From JBEKTW01 sp963727845 (lineage in GTDB: Bacteria > Bacteroidota > Ignavibacteria > UBA10030 > SZUA-254): a stretch of 64,000 nucleotides of DNA. Where the stretch lies: the NCBI GenBank assembly GCA_963727845.1, contig CAVSHI010000001.1, positions 737,579 through 801,578 of the forward strand, in the 5' to 3' direction. This document shows, piece by piece, positions 36,123-44,395 of this stretch. The notes under the pieces are model-generated. The model saw only the letters and a program-made list of their open reading frames with translations. It ran no database searches and had not been told where the DNA came from. A program made the translations under genes and the position numbers. Every line of letters begins with the position of its first letter. Position 1 is the stretch's first letter.

Positions 36123-36780
36123 CGAAGTCATTTTATCAGAAATCCCGCGTTCTTTCGCGGGATTGATAGTCACTTGGCGGAGTCACTTTATCAGAAATCC
36201 CGCGTTCTTTCGCGGGATTGATAGTCACTTGGCGGAGTCACTTTATCAGAAATCCCGCGTTCTTTCGCGGGATTGATAGTCACTTGGCGGAGTCATTTTA
36301 TCAGAAATCCCGCGTTCTTTCGCGGGATTGATAGTCACTTGGCGGAGTCACTTTATCAGAAATCCCGCGTTCTTTCGCGGGATTGATAGTCACTTGGCGG
36401 AGTCACTTTATCAGAAATCCCGCGTTCTTTCGCGGGATTGATAGTCACTTGGCGGAGTCACTTTATCAGAAATCCCGCGTTCTTTCGCGGGATTGATAGT
36501 CACTTGGCGGAGTCACTTTATCAGAAATCCCGCGTTCTTTCGCGGGATTGATAGTCACTTGGCGGAGTCACTTTATCAGAAATCCCGCGTTCTTTCGCGG
36601 GATTGATGGAAATGACGAAGTGCTCTCATCAACTGTTATCAGCGGGATCAGCGGTCCGCGTTCTTTCGCGGGATTGATGGAAATGACGAAGCGCTCTCAT
36701 CAACTGTTATCAGCGGTATCAGCGGTCCGCGTTCTTTCGCGGGATTGATGGGAATATTGAGAAGTCATTTTATCAGAAAT
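36112..36780. repeat. 55-bp tandem repeat array with stop-codon palindrome
   Basis: It begins with TGATAAAATGAC-GAA-GTCATTTTATCA (36112-36138), which contains the stop codon of the gene before it. Then nine units with an exact 55-bp period (AATCCCGCG at 36141, 36196, 36251, 36306, 36361, 36416, 36471, 36526, 36581), nearly identical, each holding the hairpin TCCCGCG-TTCTTT-CGCGGGA. Two longer units with a 71-bp period follow (36656, 36727). There are no unique spacers, so it is not a CRISPR array. Small ORFs inside it are not genes. Confidence 0.9.
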
Positions 36781-36790
36781 CCCGTCGAGA

Positions 36791-37744
36791 TCAGATACCG
36801 AGACTGAGCGTCAGATTTGCGAGGGATGGAGCGACGAGTTGATTTCCGCGCACATCGGTTATCAGGGGCAGCCTCACATCGGCATACACTCTCAGACCGC
36901 CGCTCAATTTCAATTCAAAGCCGGGCGCAAAATAAAGTCGTTTGTAACCTGAATTATCCTGGTCGGCGTTGACGCCGTTGTCGGCACCGCGGAATGAGCC
37001 GATGAGTTGCACCATGGGAACGACATTATAATCCAGGAGTAATTCGTCGTAGTGCGCTGCAAGGGTGACATCAAGTCCGTCGCCGGGTCTGTAGCCGTCG
37101 CGCGCATCCATGGCATGCAGCCACATGAACTGTCCGTACCATCCCCAGCCAGTCTCCTGGCCCATCCGATATGCTCCCAGAAGAACATCGGTCGTGCCCG
37201 TCCCTATTTGCGTGTCCCTGTCCATCAGTGACAAATCGAAGGGACCCGTCGGAAGCTTCACGCCGAACATAAGGGCGGTGGACATATCTTCGGAAATGCC
37301 CGTGTACATTCCGAGCAGACGGGCATCACCGACGGCTGTGTGGCTAACCGAAACGAGATTACCGTTGTCGTCGGTTGTCTTGAAATACCTGTCCCACACC
37401 GGCAACTCGCCCATGATTCCCCAATCGCGATCGAACATCGTTTGGAATCCAAGTGTATAGAAGCTCGTGAGAATTTGCTTGTCTCCGTTCGAATCAGGGG
37501 ATGCGCTGTTCATTCCGCTCCAATTGTTATACTGGTTCATATAATTGTACTGGAGGGAGAGCGTGGTACCGGTGGTCGTTGCCATCATCCAACGGGGACC
37601 GACTGCGAAGACATTACAACCGCATGCACATGCAAGCGAAGGTGCGTGTGAGCAAAAAACGAGAATGACCAGCACGGCTATAGCTCGGAGCGTTATTCGC
37701 CGGTTGGGGCGTAAATTATCAAACATCGTAGTAGCCTTTTTCAT
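36791..37744 (-). CDS. Outer-membrane beta-barrel-like protein
   Basis: A 317-residue protein with a signal peptide ending near SLACA. The mature part starts with the cysteine cluster CACGCNVF and then alternates short beta strands with turns (LSLQYNYMNQYNNW, MFGVKLPTGPFDLS, RVYADVRLPLITD). It ends in hydrophobic residues, as an outer-membrane barrel would. The pattern resembles barrel proteins of the phenol-degradation/MetA or transporter-like group; the substrate is unknown. A start at 37726 (MFDNLRP) is at least as likely because AAAGG lies about 9 nt before it. It points away from the catalase gene. Confidence 0.6.
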   Translation of the reverse strand: MKKATTMFDNLRPNRRITLRAIAVLVILVFCSHAPSLACACGCNVFAVGPRWMMATTTGTTLSLQYNYMNQYNNWSGMNSASPDSNGDKQILTSFYTLGFQTMFDRDWGIMGELPVWDRYFKTTDDNGNLVSVSHTAVGDARLLGMYTGISEDMSTALMFGVKLPTGPFDLSLMDRDTQIGTGTTDVLLGAYRMGQETGWGWYGQFMWLHAMDARDGYRPGDGLDVTLAAHYDELLLDYNVVPMVQLIGSFRGADNGVNADQDNSGYKRLYFAPGFELKLSGGLRVYADVRLPLITDVRGNQLVAPSLANLTLSLGI

Positions 37745-37797
37745 TTCTTATTAACTGATGTTACGCAATAATGGGCTGCGGATGATATGAGTCATCC

Positions 37798-37921
37798 GAA
37801 CTCACCCTGTGGTCCCTCTCTAACGTTAGAGAGGGACGTTGGCTGCGGAAGGGCTTCCCCTTCTCTGCTTGCAGAGAAGTCGAAGACCCCGCCTTCGCGG
37901 GAGAGGGCAGGGGATGAGTTC
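37798..37921. repeat. Large nested palindromic element with a 24-bp perfect palindrome
   Basis: Outer arms GAACTCA (37798-37804) and TGAGTTC (37915-37921) enclose a perfect 24-bp palindrome (37813-37836, core CTCTAACGTTAGAG) and a TTCTCTGC/GCAGAGAA hairpin near 37861-37877. It resembles 18214-18267 and 31989-32043 in layout. It lies in the 616-bp gap between two divergent genes; the rest of that gap holds only the catalase promoter. Confidence 0.6.
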
Positions 37922-38306
37922 CGAAAATCGCATCATACGAGTTCCTTTTCCCCCCACTTGATGCGTAACATCACTTAATAATGAATCAATGCCATATGAT
38001 GATTCGTCACGCACCATGAGCAACAGTTCGCGTCGACAAACAAAGAAGGGTTTATCGCCGAAACGAGCAGCGCCGTGACTGTAAGGATCAGTATCGTGTA
38101 TCTGTCCAAAATGAGCAATTTGTGGCGGAAATGGACGAAGACGAGTAAATCCGCTTGTGTTTAGAACAACAAAACTCTGTTTTGAGTGCCGGCCTCGACC
38201 ATCGCCGGTCATCCGGGAACAACGATTTTCCGAGAAGAATACTCGAAGTGCGATTGCGCAAAAGGTAATTCAATGGCCGATGGAAGTCAATGGCCCTTTG
38301 ATTCGT

Positions 38307-38337
38307 TTGAAAATAACAATAAATCACAATATATTAG
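38307..38337 (+). promoter_or_regulatory. Bacteroidota-type promoter of the catalase gene
   Basis: TTG at 38307-38309, 20 bases, TATATTAG at 38330-38337 (seven of eight consensus positions). The start codon follows 23 bp later. I see no obvious peroxide-sensor operator. Confidence 0.6.
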
Positions 38338-38360
38338 GACGAAAGGAGAATAGAATCATA

Positions 38361-39881
38361 ATGAAAAACAAGAGGAAACAGAATCGCAAACTCACAACGG
38401 CTTCAGGAAAGCCATACGTGGAACACGAAAACACGATGAGCGTGGGCCCGCGCGGTCCATTACTCCTGCAGGATTATATCTTCCACGAAAAGATGGCGCA
38501 TTTCAACAGGGAACGCATCCCCGAAAGGATCGTCCATGCAAAGGGGAGCGGAGCGTTCGGGACATTCACGGTCAAGAAAGACATTTCCAAATATACCCGC
38601 GCCAAGGTGTTTAGCAAGATCGGCAAACAGACGAAGGTGTTTGTGCGGTTCAGCACTGTGGGCGGCGAAAAGGGGAGCGCTGACACGGAGAGAGACCCGC
38701 GCGGATTTGCCGTGAAGTTTTATACTGAGGATGGCAACTGGGACCTGGTCGGGAACAATACTCCCGTGTTCTTCATAAAGGACCCTAAAAAATTCGACGA
38801 TTTCATCCATACCCAAAAGCGCGATCCTCGCACGAATTGCAAGAGCCCGACAATGGTGTGGGACTACTGGAGCCTGAATCCGGAAAGCCTTCATCAAGTG
38901 GTGATCCTGATGAGCGACAGAGGTACGCCGTACGGCTATCGCCACATGAACGGGTACGGAAGCCATACTTTTTCAATGATCAACGCAAAGAATGAAAAGG
39001 TGTGGGTGAAGTTCCATTTCAAGACACAGCAGGGCATCAAGAACTTTACCGCAAGTGAAGCCGATGAAATGAGAGGGAAGGACCCTGACTTCGCACAACG
39101 GGATCTTGTGGAATCGATCGAGAAGAAGGATTTTCCCAAATGGGCGCTGAAGATCCAGGTGATGACGGATAAACAGGCAAAGAAATGTCCATTCAATCCG
39201 TTCGATCTCACCAAAACCTGGCCTCACAAAGACTATCCGCTGATCGATGTGGGCGTAATGGAGATCAATGAAATACCGAAGAACTACTTTGCCGACGTGG
39301 AACAATCTGCGTTCGCACCGTCGCATGTGGTGGATGGCATCAGTTATTCTCCCGACAAGATGCTGCAGGGGCGTCTGCTCTCATATCCGGACGCGCATCG
39401 TTATCGCCTGGGCGCGAACTATGAGCAAATACCGGTCAACAAGTGCCCGTACACGGTGGCAAATTACCAGCGTGACGGTTCCATGCGCGTGGATGGAAAC
39501 GGCGGAAGCAACCCGAATTATTACCCCAACAGCTTCGATGACATCTACGCAGACGAGCGGTACAAAGAGCCGCCGATGGAGCTGGATAGCACGGTTGCCG
39601 ATTGGTACGACCGTAACGGCGAAAATGATAATGACCATTACACGCAGCCGGGTTTATTGTTCACCAAGGCGATGAACGACTACGATAGACATAACCTGGT
39701 GTCCAATATCGTCGGTGCGATGAGCGGGATCGCCGGCCCAAACAGGGATCTCATAATTAACCGACAACTCTGCCATTTCTTCCGTGTCGATGTGAAGCTC
39801 GGAACCGCTGTGGCGAAAGGGCTGGGTGTGAATGTGGATGCTATCTCACGTGAGTTGAAGCACGAGCCCGTCAAAAAGTGA
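38361..39881 (+). CDS. katA: Monofunctional heme catalase
   Basis: A 506-residue small-subunit (clade 3 type) catalase that breaks hydrogen peroxide into water and oxygen. Key residues are visible: catalytic His59 in ERIVHAKGSGAFG, Asn132 in DLVGNNTPVFF, and the heme-ligand tyrosine Tyr342 with Arg338 in RLLSYPDAHRYRLG. There is no signal peptide, so it is cytoplasmic. Start chosen at ATG 38361; the 68-codon upstream extension to 38157 lacks homology and overlaps the promoter. It is probably a single-gene unit ending at the terminator at 39964. Confidence 0.95.
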   Translation: MKNKRKQNRKLTTASGKPYVEHENTMSVGPRGPLLLQDYIFHEKMAHFNRERIPERIVHAKGSGAFGTFTVKKDISKYTRAKVFSKIGKQTKVFVRFSTVGGEKGSADTERDPRGFAVKFYTEDGNWDLVGNNTPVFFIKDPKKFDDFIHTQKRDPRTNCKSPTMVWDYWSLNPESLHQVVILMSDRGTPYGYRHMNGYGSHTFSMINAKNEKVWVKFHFKTQQGIKNFTASEADEMRGKDPDFAQRDLVESIEKKDFPKWALKIQVMTDKQAKKCPFNPFDLTKTWPHKDYPLIDVGVMEINEIPKNYFADVEQSAFAPSHVVDGISYSPDKMLQGRLLSYPDAHRYRLGANYEQIPVNKCPYTVANYQRDGSMRVDGNGGSNPNYYPNSFDDIYADERYKEPPMELDSTVADWYDRNGENDNDHYTQPGLLFTKAMNDYDRHNLVSNIVGAMSGIAGPNRDLIINRQLCHFFRVDVKLGTAVAKGLGVNVDAISRELKHEPVKK

Positions 39882-39963
39882 ACGATGCTTGACCGCCATG
39901 TATGTTGACACTCTTCTGATGGTCAGGCGGATGTAGGCGTCGGATGCCACATCGTCTTCGAAC

Positions 39964-40005
39964 AAGAGCCCGCTGACTGGTAAACAGCCGGTGGGCTTTG
40001 TTTTT
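39964..40005 (+). terminator. Intrinsic terminator after the catalase gene
   Basis: AGCCC (39967-39971) pairs with GGGCT (39993-39997) around inner CTG/CAG pairs, followed by a T-rich tail to 40005. It separates the catalase from the convergent Nramp gene. Confidence 0.75.
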
Positions 40006-40011
40006 ACATGG

Positions 40012-41205
40012 TCAAAGCAAAAGAATTATGCTTACGATTCCCGTCCCGAATATTAGAATGAGAAGTGTCCAGTAAATTATCTTATTGTGTCCGCTCAAGT
40101 GATAGGATCCCATTAATTTCTTGTCCGAAGCTATGAGCCCTAGCATGATCGCGGGTCCCACGAGCACGAGTATTTGCAGCACCATTAAGTTCAGCGCAAG
40201 GTTGATCAGGTTCAATGTCAACATCGGGGCTACAAATGCCGGAATGGATTCGAGGAGATACACCTTGAACCAATGTTTTCTGTCCCACCCCAACGCTTCG
40301 ACAACACCCCAGCTGCTTCCGAGGGAGATGACGATCAGGGCAATGAACGAGGCGGCGATCAATCCTATGCCGAAGAAGTAAGGCGCAAACGTACCGGCAA
40401 CAGAAGACAGTCCTTGCGACAGATTTCCCGGCGATGCAAAATTCAAGGAGTCCTTGTTTACACCGATCGCAGCAATCGCAATCGCCACCATGATCAGCTC
40501 TGAAACGATCGCCCCGATAGCGGTTTCCAATCTTACCGCCCACAGGCTCTTCGCTGTAATCCCTTTCTCGGCAGTTGCCGATACCTGATAGAATAGCATG
40601 AACGGCATAATGACAGCGCCGACATTTGCCGCAAGCATAAAGATGAAATCCGTCGAAACAGAAAAATAGAACGGCGTCACCTCAATTCCCTTCCGAGCCG
40701 TCAAATAGGCAGATACAGCCCATGAGATGGCGAACAGGACCGAAACGACCAGGAGAGGTCTTTCTGCTTCGGCGTACTTTCGCTTATACACCAGGAGAAC
40801 ATGCGCAACGAAAATAATGGGAACAGAAATCTGAGGGGAGATCCCGATCATCTGAAAACCGATGGCGGCGCCGGTATATTCCACGACATAGCTGATGATG
40901 TCAACGAGCGCCATCGGTATCGCTGCCAGAATCGCCGTGCGTTTGCTGTAATTCTCTCTGATAAGAACGCCCAGTCCCTTGCCCGTAACTGCGCCGATTC
41001 TCCCTGCTAATTCCTGTATCACGTACAGCGGGTAGGTCAGCAACAGCAAGAACCAGATGAGTTTGGTGCCGTACACTGCGCCGCTTTCGGCCGCAGTTAT
41101 GACACTGGCTGCATCAACGTCGGCGATCATAACAAGCCAGGCCGGGCCCCACACTTTCAGGATGTCCCTTATTCTCGACCGGTTGTTAGTATTCAAGATT
41201 TTCAT
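40012..41205 (-). CDS. Nramp-family divalent metal transporter with atypical motifs
   Basis: A 397-residue protein with about ten or eleven transmembrane segments. The Nramp fold is recognisable in the first segment (GPAWLVMIADVDAASVITAAESGA) and the sixth (LAANVGAVIMPFMLFYQ). The metal-binding motifs differ from MntH-type transporters: DPGN is replaced by DVDA (29-32), and MPH by MPF (200-202). Such sequences form a divergent branch whose ion is not well established. MntH proteins import manganese and iron with protons. The gene faces the catalase gene tail to tail. A joint role in oxidative stress is possible but unproven. Confidence 0.8.
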   Translation of the reverse strand: MKILNTNNRSRIRDILKVWGPAWLVMIADVDAASVITAAESGAVYGTKLIWFLLLLTYPLYVIQELAGRIGAVTGKGLGVLIRENYSKRTAILAAIPMALVDIISYVVEYTGAAIGFQMIGISPQISVPIIFVAHVLLVYKRKYAEAERPLLVVSVLFAISWAVSAYLTARKGIEVTPFYFSVSTDFIFMLAANVGAVIMPFMLFYQVSATAEKGITAKSLWAVRLETAIGAIVSELIMVAIAIAAIGVNKDSLNFASPGNLSQGLSSVAGTFAPYFFGIGLIAASFIALIVISLGSSWGVVEALGWDRKHWFKVYLLESIPAFVAPMLTLNLINLALNLMVLQILVLVGPAIMLGLIASDKKLMGSYHLSGHNKIIYWTLLILIFGTGIVSIILLL

Positions 41206-41217
41206 GATGTGGTGTAA

Positions 41218-41248
41218 AGAAATTAATCACTTTCCCGCTCAGATACAA
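41218..41248 (-). promoter_or_regulatory. Bacteroidota-type promoter of the Nramp gene
   Basis: On the minus strand: TTG at 41248-41246, 20 bases, TAATTTCT at 41225-41218, then the start codon 12 bp later. The predicted leader is only a few bases long. Confidence 0.45.
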
Positions 41249-41282
41249 CACAGAACGAATGTCTTCAATCAAATTGTAACCA

Positions 41283-41311
41283 AGCCGACTCGTCCTCAGC
41301 GCGAGTCGGCT
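41283..41311. promoter_or_regulatory. Perfect 10-bp hairpin upstream of the Nramp gene
   Basis: AGCCGACTCG (41283-41292) pairs fully with CGAGTCGGCT (41302-41311) around a 9-nt loop. It lies upstream of the proposed Nramp promoter, so it may terminate transcription from the right or be another palindromic repeat. The rest of 41312-41637 holds nothing recognisable. Confidence 0.4.
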
Positions 41312-41637
41312 ATTCCTTTGGTGAGAGTTCCCATCTAGTGGGAGCATCGGTAGGAAGATTAGGTAATCGGACAAGTTACTCCTATATTAGTACATCTCTA
41401 GGGACAGTATCCGATGCTGGCAATACCTGCAATCGGTGTGCAATGTACATGTTCTTTCAAGTTGATGCACTCCATCAAGCGTGTCGAAGTGAAGAAATGC
41501 TGATGATCAGGTGATCGTTTCGCTTGATCAAAGGTCCCGCGTTCTGTTGCGGGAATGTTGTTGAAGTGACTCTCTGTCAAGTCGTTATCACGCAAGCCGA
41601 CTCCTTCGTAGTCAAATGTTTCCGAGTAAAGGATGGT

Positions 41638-41763
41638 ATGATCGGTCAAACTATATCCCACTATAAGATTCTCGAAAAATTGGGCGAAGGCGGTCCGACT
41701 GCGCTCCAAAAGACGGAGCTTCGTCGGGCGGGCTTGCCCGCCGTAACCCAATTTCATCTGTGA
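41638..41763 (+). pseudogene. Truncated duplicate of the kinase N-terminus with palindrome insertion
   Basis: The ATG at 41638 starts MIGQTISHYKILEKLGEGG, nearly identical to the start of the kinase at 41771. After the second glycine of the ATP-binding loop (41694) the sequence changes to a nested palindrome (CCGAC/GTCGG around GCTCC/GGAGC, then GGCGGGC/GCCCGCC at 41727-41742). The frame ends at 41763. It is a broken duplicate of the kinase's first 19 codons. Confidence 0.7.
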
Positions 41764-41770
41764 GTTGATT

Positions 41771-42772
41771 ATGATAGGGACTATTGTCTCACATTATAAA
41801 ATCCTTGAGAAATTGGGTGAAGGCGGGATGGGTGTTGTGTATAAGGCCCAGGACACGAAGCTCGACCGCATTGTTGCACTGAAATTCCTGCCTCATCATC
41901 TCACGGAAAATAATGCAGAACGTGCCCGCTTGATGCAGGAAGCGAAGGCGGCTGCCACGCTGAATCATCCCAATGTCTGCACAATTTATCGCATCGATGA
42001 GTTCGAGGGAAAACAATTCATTGAGATGGAGTTCGTAGATGGAGAGACTTTGCGTCAAAAGATTCCACTTCAAAATATAGACGAGGCATTGAAGTATGCC
42101 GTTCAGATCGGTGAGGCGCTCCAGGAAGCACATGCGAAGGGAATTGTTCATCGCGACATCAAGGCGGAGAACATCATGGTCAACGCCAAGAATCAGGTCA
42201 AGGTGATGGATTTTGGGCTGGCGAAGCTTAAAGGTTCTCTGAAACTGACTCGGACGTCAAGCACCGTCGGCACGCTTGCCTATATGGCCCCGGAACAGAT
42301 TCAGGGCGGCGAGGTGGATGTGCGTTCGGATATTTTCTCATTTGGCGTTGTATTCTTTGAGATGCTGACAGGGGAGTTACCATTCAGGGGTGAGCACGAA
42401 GCATCGATCATGTATTCCATTGTTAATGAGCAGCCCGAACAAATCGCCAGGTACAGGCCGGAGGTCTCCCCGGAAATTCAAAGGATCATTCACCGGTCTC
42501 TTGAGAAGGACCCTGAGGACCGGTACCAGTCGGCCGCCGACATGATCAGCGAAGTCCGCCGGGTGCAGAAACAATCAACCCGCATCGTACGGCCGGAGAT
42601 ATCGGCTGCCCAGCGAAATTGTACGGAACATACGTTGATGTTCTCGAGGAGGGAGTCAATAGCCGGCAAGCGGTTCCCGGTGCATTCACTCTACGGAATA
42701 ATTACCCCAACCCATTTAATCCAACAACGACAATTTCATACTCTCTTACGCAAAGGTCTTTCGTCACATTAA
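41771..42772 (+). CDS. PknB-type serine/threonine protein kinase, C-terminus replaced by out-of-frame sequence
   Basis: Start ATG 41771; the encoded kinase domain is complete: GEGGMGVVYKA loop, VALKFLP lysine, HRDIKAENIMV catalytic loop, MDFGLAK, MAPEQ and the usual C-lobe to about residue 280 (EVRRVQKQSTRIVRPE). The last about 55 residues are the wrong-frame reading of a T9SS sorting domain that lies in the next frame (42601-42966). The kinase therefore lost its normal C-terminal sensor or membrane region in a fusion event. Related bacterial kinases usually carry TolB-like or TPR repeats there. The kinase domain itself could still be active. Confidence 0.8.
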   Translation: MIGTIVSHYKILEKLGEGGMGVVYKAQDTKLDRIVALKFLPHHLTENNAERARLMQEAKAAATLNHPNVCTIYRIDEFEGKQFIEMEFVDGETLRQKIPLQNIDEALKYAVQIGEALQEAHAKGIVHRDIKAENIMVNAKNQVKVMDFGLAKLKGSLKLTRTSSTVGTLAYMAPEQIQGGEVDVRSDIFSFGVVFFEMLTGELPFRGEHEASIMYSIVNEQPEQIARYRPEVSPEIQRIIHRSLEKDPEDRYQSAADMISEVRRVQKQSTRIVRPEISAAQRNCTEHTLMFSRRESIAGKRFPVHSLYGIITPTHLIQQRQFHTLLRKGLSSH

Positions 42773-42966
42773 AGCTCTACGATTTACTGGGAAGAGACGT
42801 CCGCACCATCGTAAACAGCGAACAAGAACCCGGCAATTACTCGCGGATTGTTGATGCGAATGAATTGCCGAGCGGTGTTTACTTCTACAGATTGCAGGCG
42901 GGCAATCCTTCGACAAGCTCAGGACACGGATTCACGGAGAGTAAGAAAATGGTGCTGTTGAAGTAG
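42601..42966 (+). pseudogene. Remnant of a T9SS cargo gene fused behind the kinase
   Basis: This frame encodes YVDVLEEGVNSRQAV, then a full sorting domain (NNYPNPFNPTTTISYSL, LKLYDLLGRDVRTIV, LPSGVYFYRLQAG and KKMVLLK) but has no start codon or signal peptide. It overlaps the kinase reading frame in another phase. The domain is very close to that of the 53924 gene. The segment NPSTSSGHG just before FTESKKM is encoded by an inserted repeat. Confidence 0.75.
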
Positions 42967-43018
42967 CATGTGGAAATCGGCACTCAAACAATGTCTAAGG
43001 ATCCAGAAGGAGATTCCT

Positions 43019-44227
43019 ATGGCTAACGTCCATACTTCAAAGTTTGCTTTCCTAGCAACCGCGCTTATCTTAGCCGCTACGATTTCCGTTGGCCAGACTC
43101 AGCTTGCACAAATAGCCAATAATAGAAACACAACGCATCAGAGTGCGCAGGCAGGCATTCGGGACGACTCTGCTTTCGTTTTCAAGATCAACTATACTCT
43201 CCAGCCCTTTGAGGACAAAGACGACTACGGGAAACTGTTGAACGCTCTGAACGGCTTCCTCAAGACGAAAAACCAGAGTGACACGAGCAACCCGTATTGG
43301 ATTCCCTCGGATTTCAAGGCCAATCCAACGCCATACCGGGATCTATTTTGGGCTGAATACGATAGGAAGACCAAGAACCCGATCTTCTTCAAACCTCTTC
43401 TTTTAGAGATCATTCCGACACGGCTCGGCGGTCAATATATCGTCAAGCTGGCGTACGTCGGTCCAGATACAGCAAAGCTTGGCACTTTGAAATTTATCTG
43501 CAATATTGTTGCTGTGAAACAGGATAACGGAGAATATAAATTCAGAAGTGCTTTGGGGTTCAATGCTGAAAGCTGGCACAAGAAGATTGTCGGAACGATT
43601 ACGTTTGTCTATCATGACTCTTTGAATAACGAACTTGCTCAAAAGACGAATCAATTCAATATCGACCTTGCGAGAAAATTCGTGACGAAGCCATTACCCA
43701 TCACATATCACAAGTGCGAGAATCCTGTGGAGATATTCCATCTAAAGGGTTTTGATTACTCGCCATGGATGTATGTCGACACGACCGGCGGACGGCTGGA
43801 GGATGAAGGATTACTTGCCGGAAATAACTCGGAATGGTATCCACACGAGATCGTTCATTGCTACACCGGGACAGTGTTTGAGCGTCGTAGCCGGTTCATC
43901 GATGAAGGTTGCGCAACATACCTCGGCGGCAGCGGTGGCCAATCGCTCGCGGAGATATTGAAAATCACGAGCACATTTTACAAGAGTAATCCCAATCGAG
44001 ATATACTTGATGACCTTCAAAACGAATACCGCATCGGCAGAGACTTGTCGGTTGTTTACCCTCTCGGTGGATTGATCTGTAAACTGGCGGACGAGAAGTT
44101 TGGTTTCGATGGGATTCTACGACTTCTGAGGGAGGATGATTTCTACAAAGCTGTCGACAAGGTACTTGGCGTTTCCAAGGAAAACCTCGCTGAGTTCTTC
44201 AAGCGGGAATTATCGAAGTATGAATAG
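43019..44227 (+). CDS. Secreted HExxH metallopeptidase-like protein
   Basis: Start chosen at 43019 (AAGGAG 7 nt upstream). The 402-residue protein has a signal peptide (about 1-26), a 220-residue beta-rich N-terminal region and then a zinc-peptidase motif: PHEIVH (His276, Glu277, His280) with FIDEGCATY 15 residues later supplying Glu296. This is the gluzincin arrangement, as in M1/M61-type and related peptidases. The last 100 residues are helical (LAEILKITSTFY, LLREDDFYKAVDKVLG), as in the catalytic domains of that group. The next gene encodes a PepSY/FTP-like lipoprotein. Substrate unknown. Confidence 0.72.
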   Translation: MANVHTSKFAFLATALILAATISVGQTQLAQIANNRNTTHQSAQAGIRDDSAFVFKINYTLQPFEDKDDYGKLLNALNGFLKTKNQSDTSNPYWIPSDFKANPTPYRDLFWAEYDRKTKNPIFFKPLLLEIIPTRLGGQYIVKLAYVGPDTAKLGTLKFICNIVAVKQDNGEYKFRSALGFNAESWHKKIVGTITFVYHDSLNNELAQKTNQFNIDLARKFVTKPLPITYHKCENPVEIFHLKGFDYSPWMYVDTTGGRLEDEGLLAGNNSEWYPHEIVHCYTGTVFERRSRFIDEGCATYLGGSGGQSLAEILKITSTFYKSNPNRDILDDLQNEYRIGRDLSVVYPLGGLICKLADEKFGFDGILRLLREDDFYKAVDKVLGVSKENLAEFFKRELSKYE

Positions 44228-44395
44228 ATGGATACTTGGACTTTCCCCACGCATTTCATTACCTTACGACATGAGCCAAACACATCCCAACACAGCGACA
44301 TGCTTTGAGGCAATGAACTACAATCAACAAAGGGTTCGTCGCCGCAACATAGCTCCGGTGCGTTGGCGGTTGTGTTATCAGTGATTAGACATATT

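Noticed and set aside
36112..36780. Regular repeat array as a possible CRISPR locus
   Set aside because: The units are contiguous 55-bp copies with no unique spacers and no cas gene nearby; it is a tandem repeat.
38157..38360. N-terminal extension of the catalase
   Set aside because: The extension has no catalase similarity and overlaps the proposed promoter; ATG 38361 gives the normal length.
41283..41311. Manganese riboswitch (yybP-ykoY) before the Nramp gene
   Set aside because: Only one simple hairpin is present and it lies upstream of the likely promoter; the conserved yybP-ykoY core is not visible.
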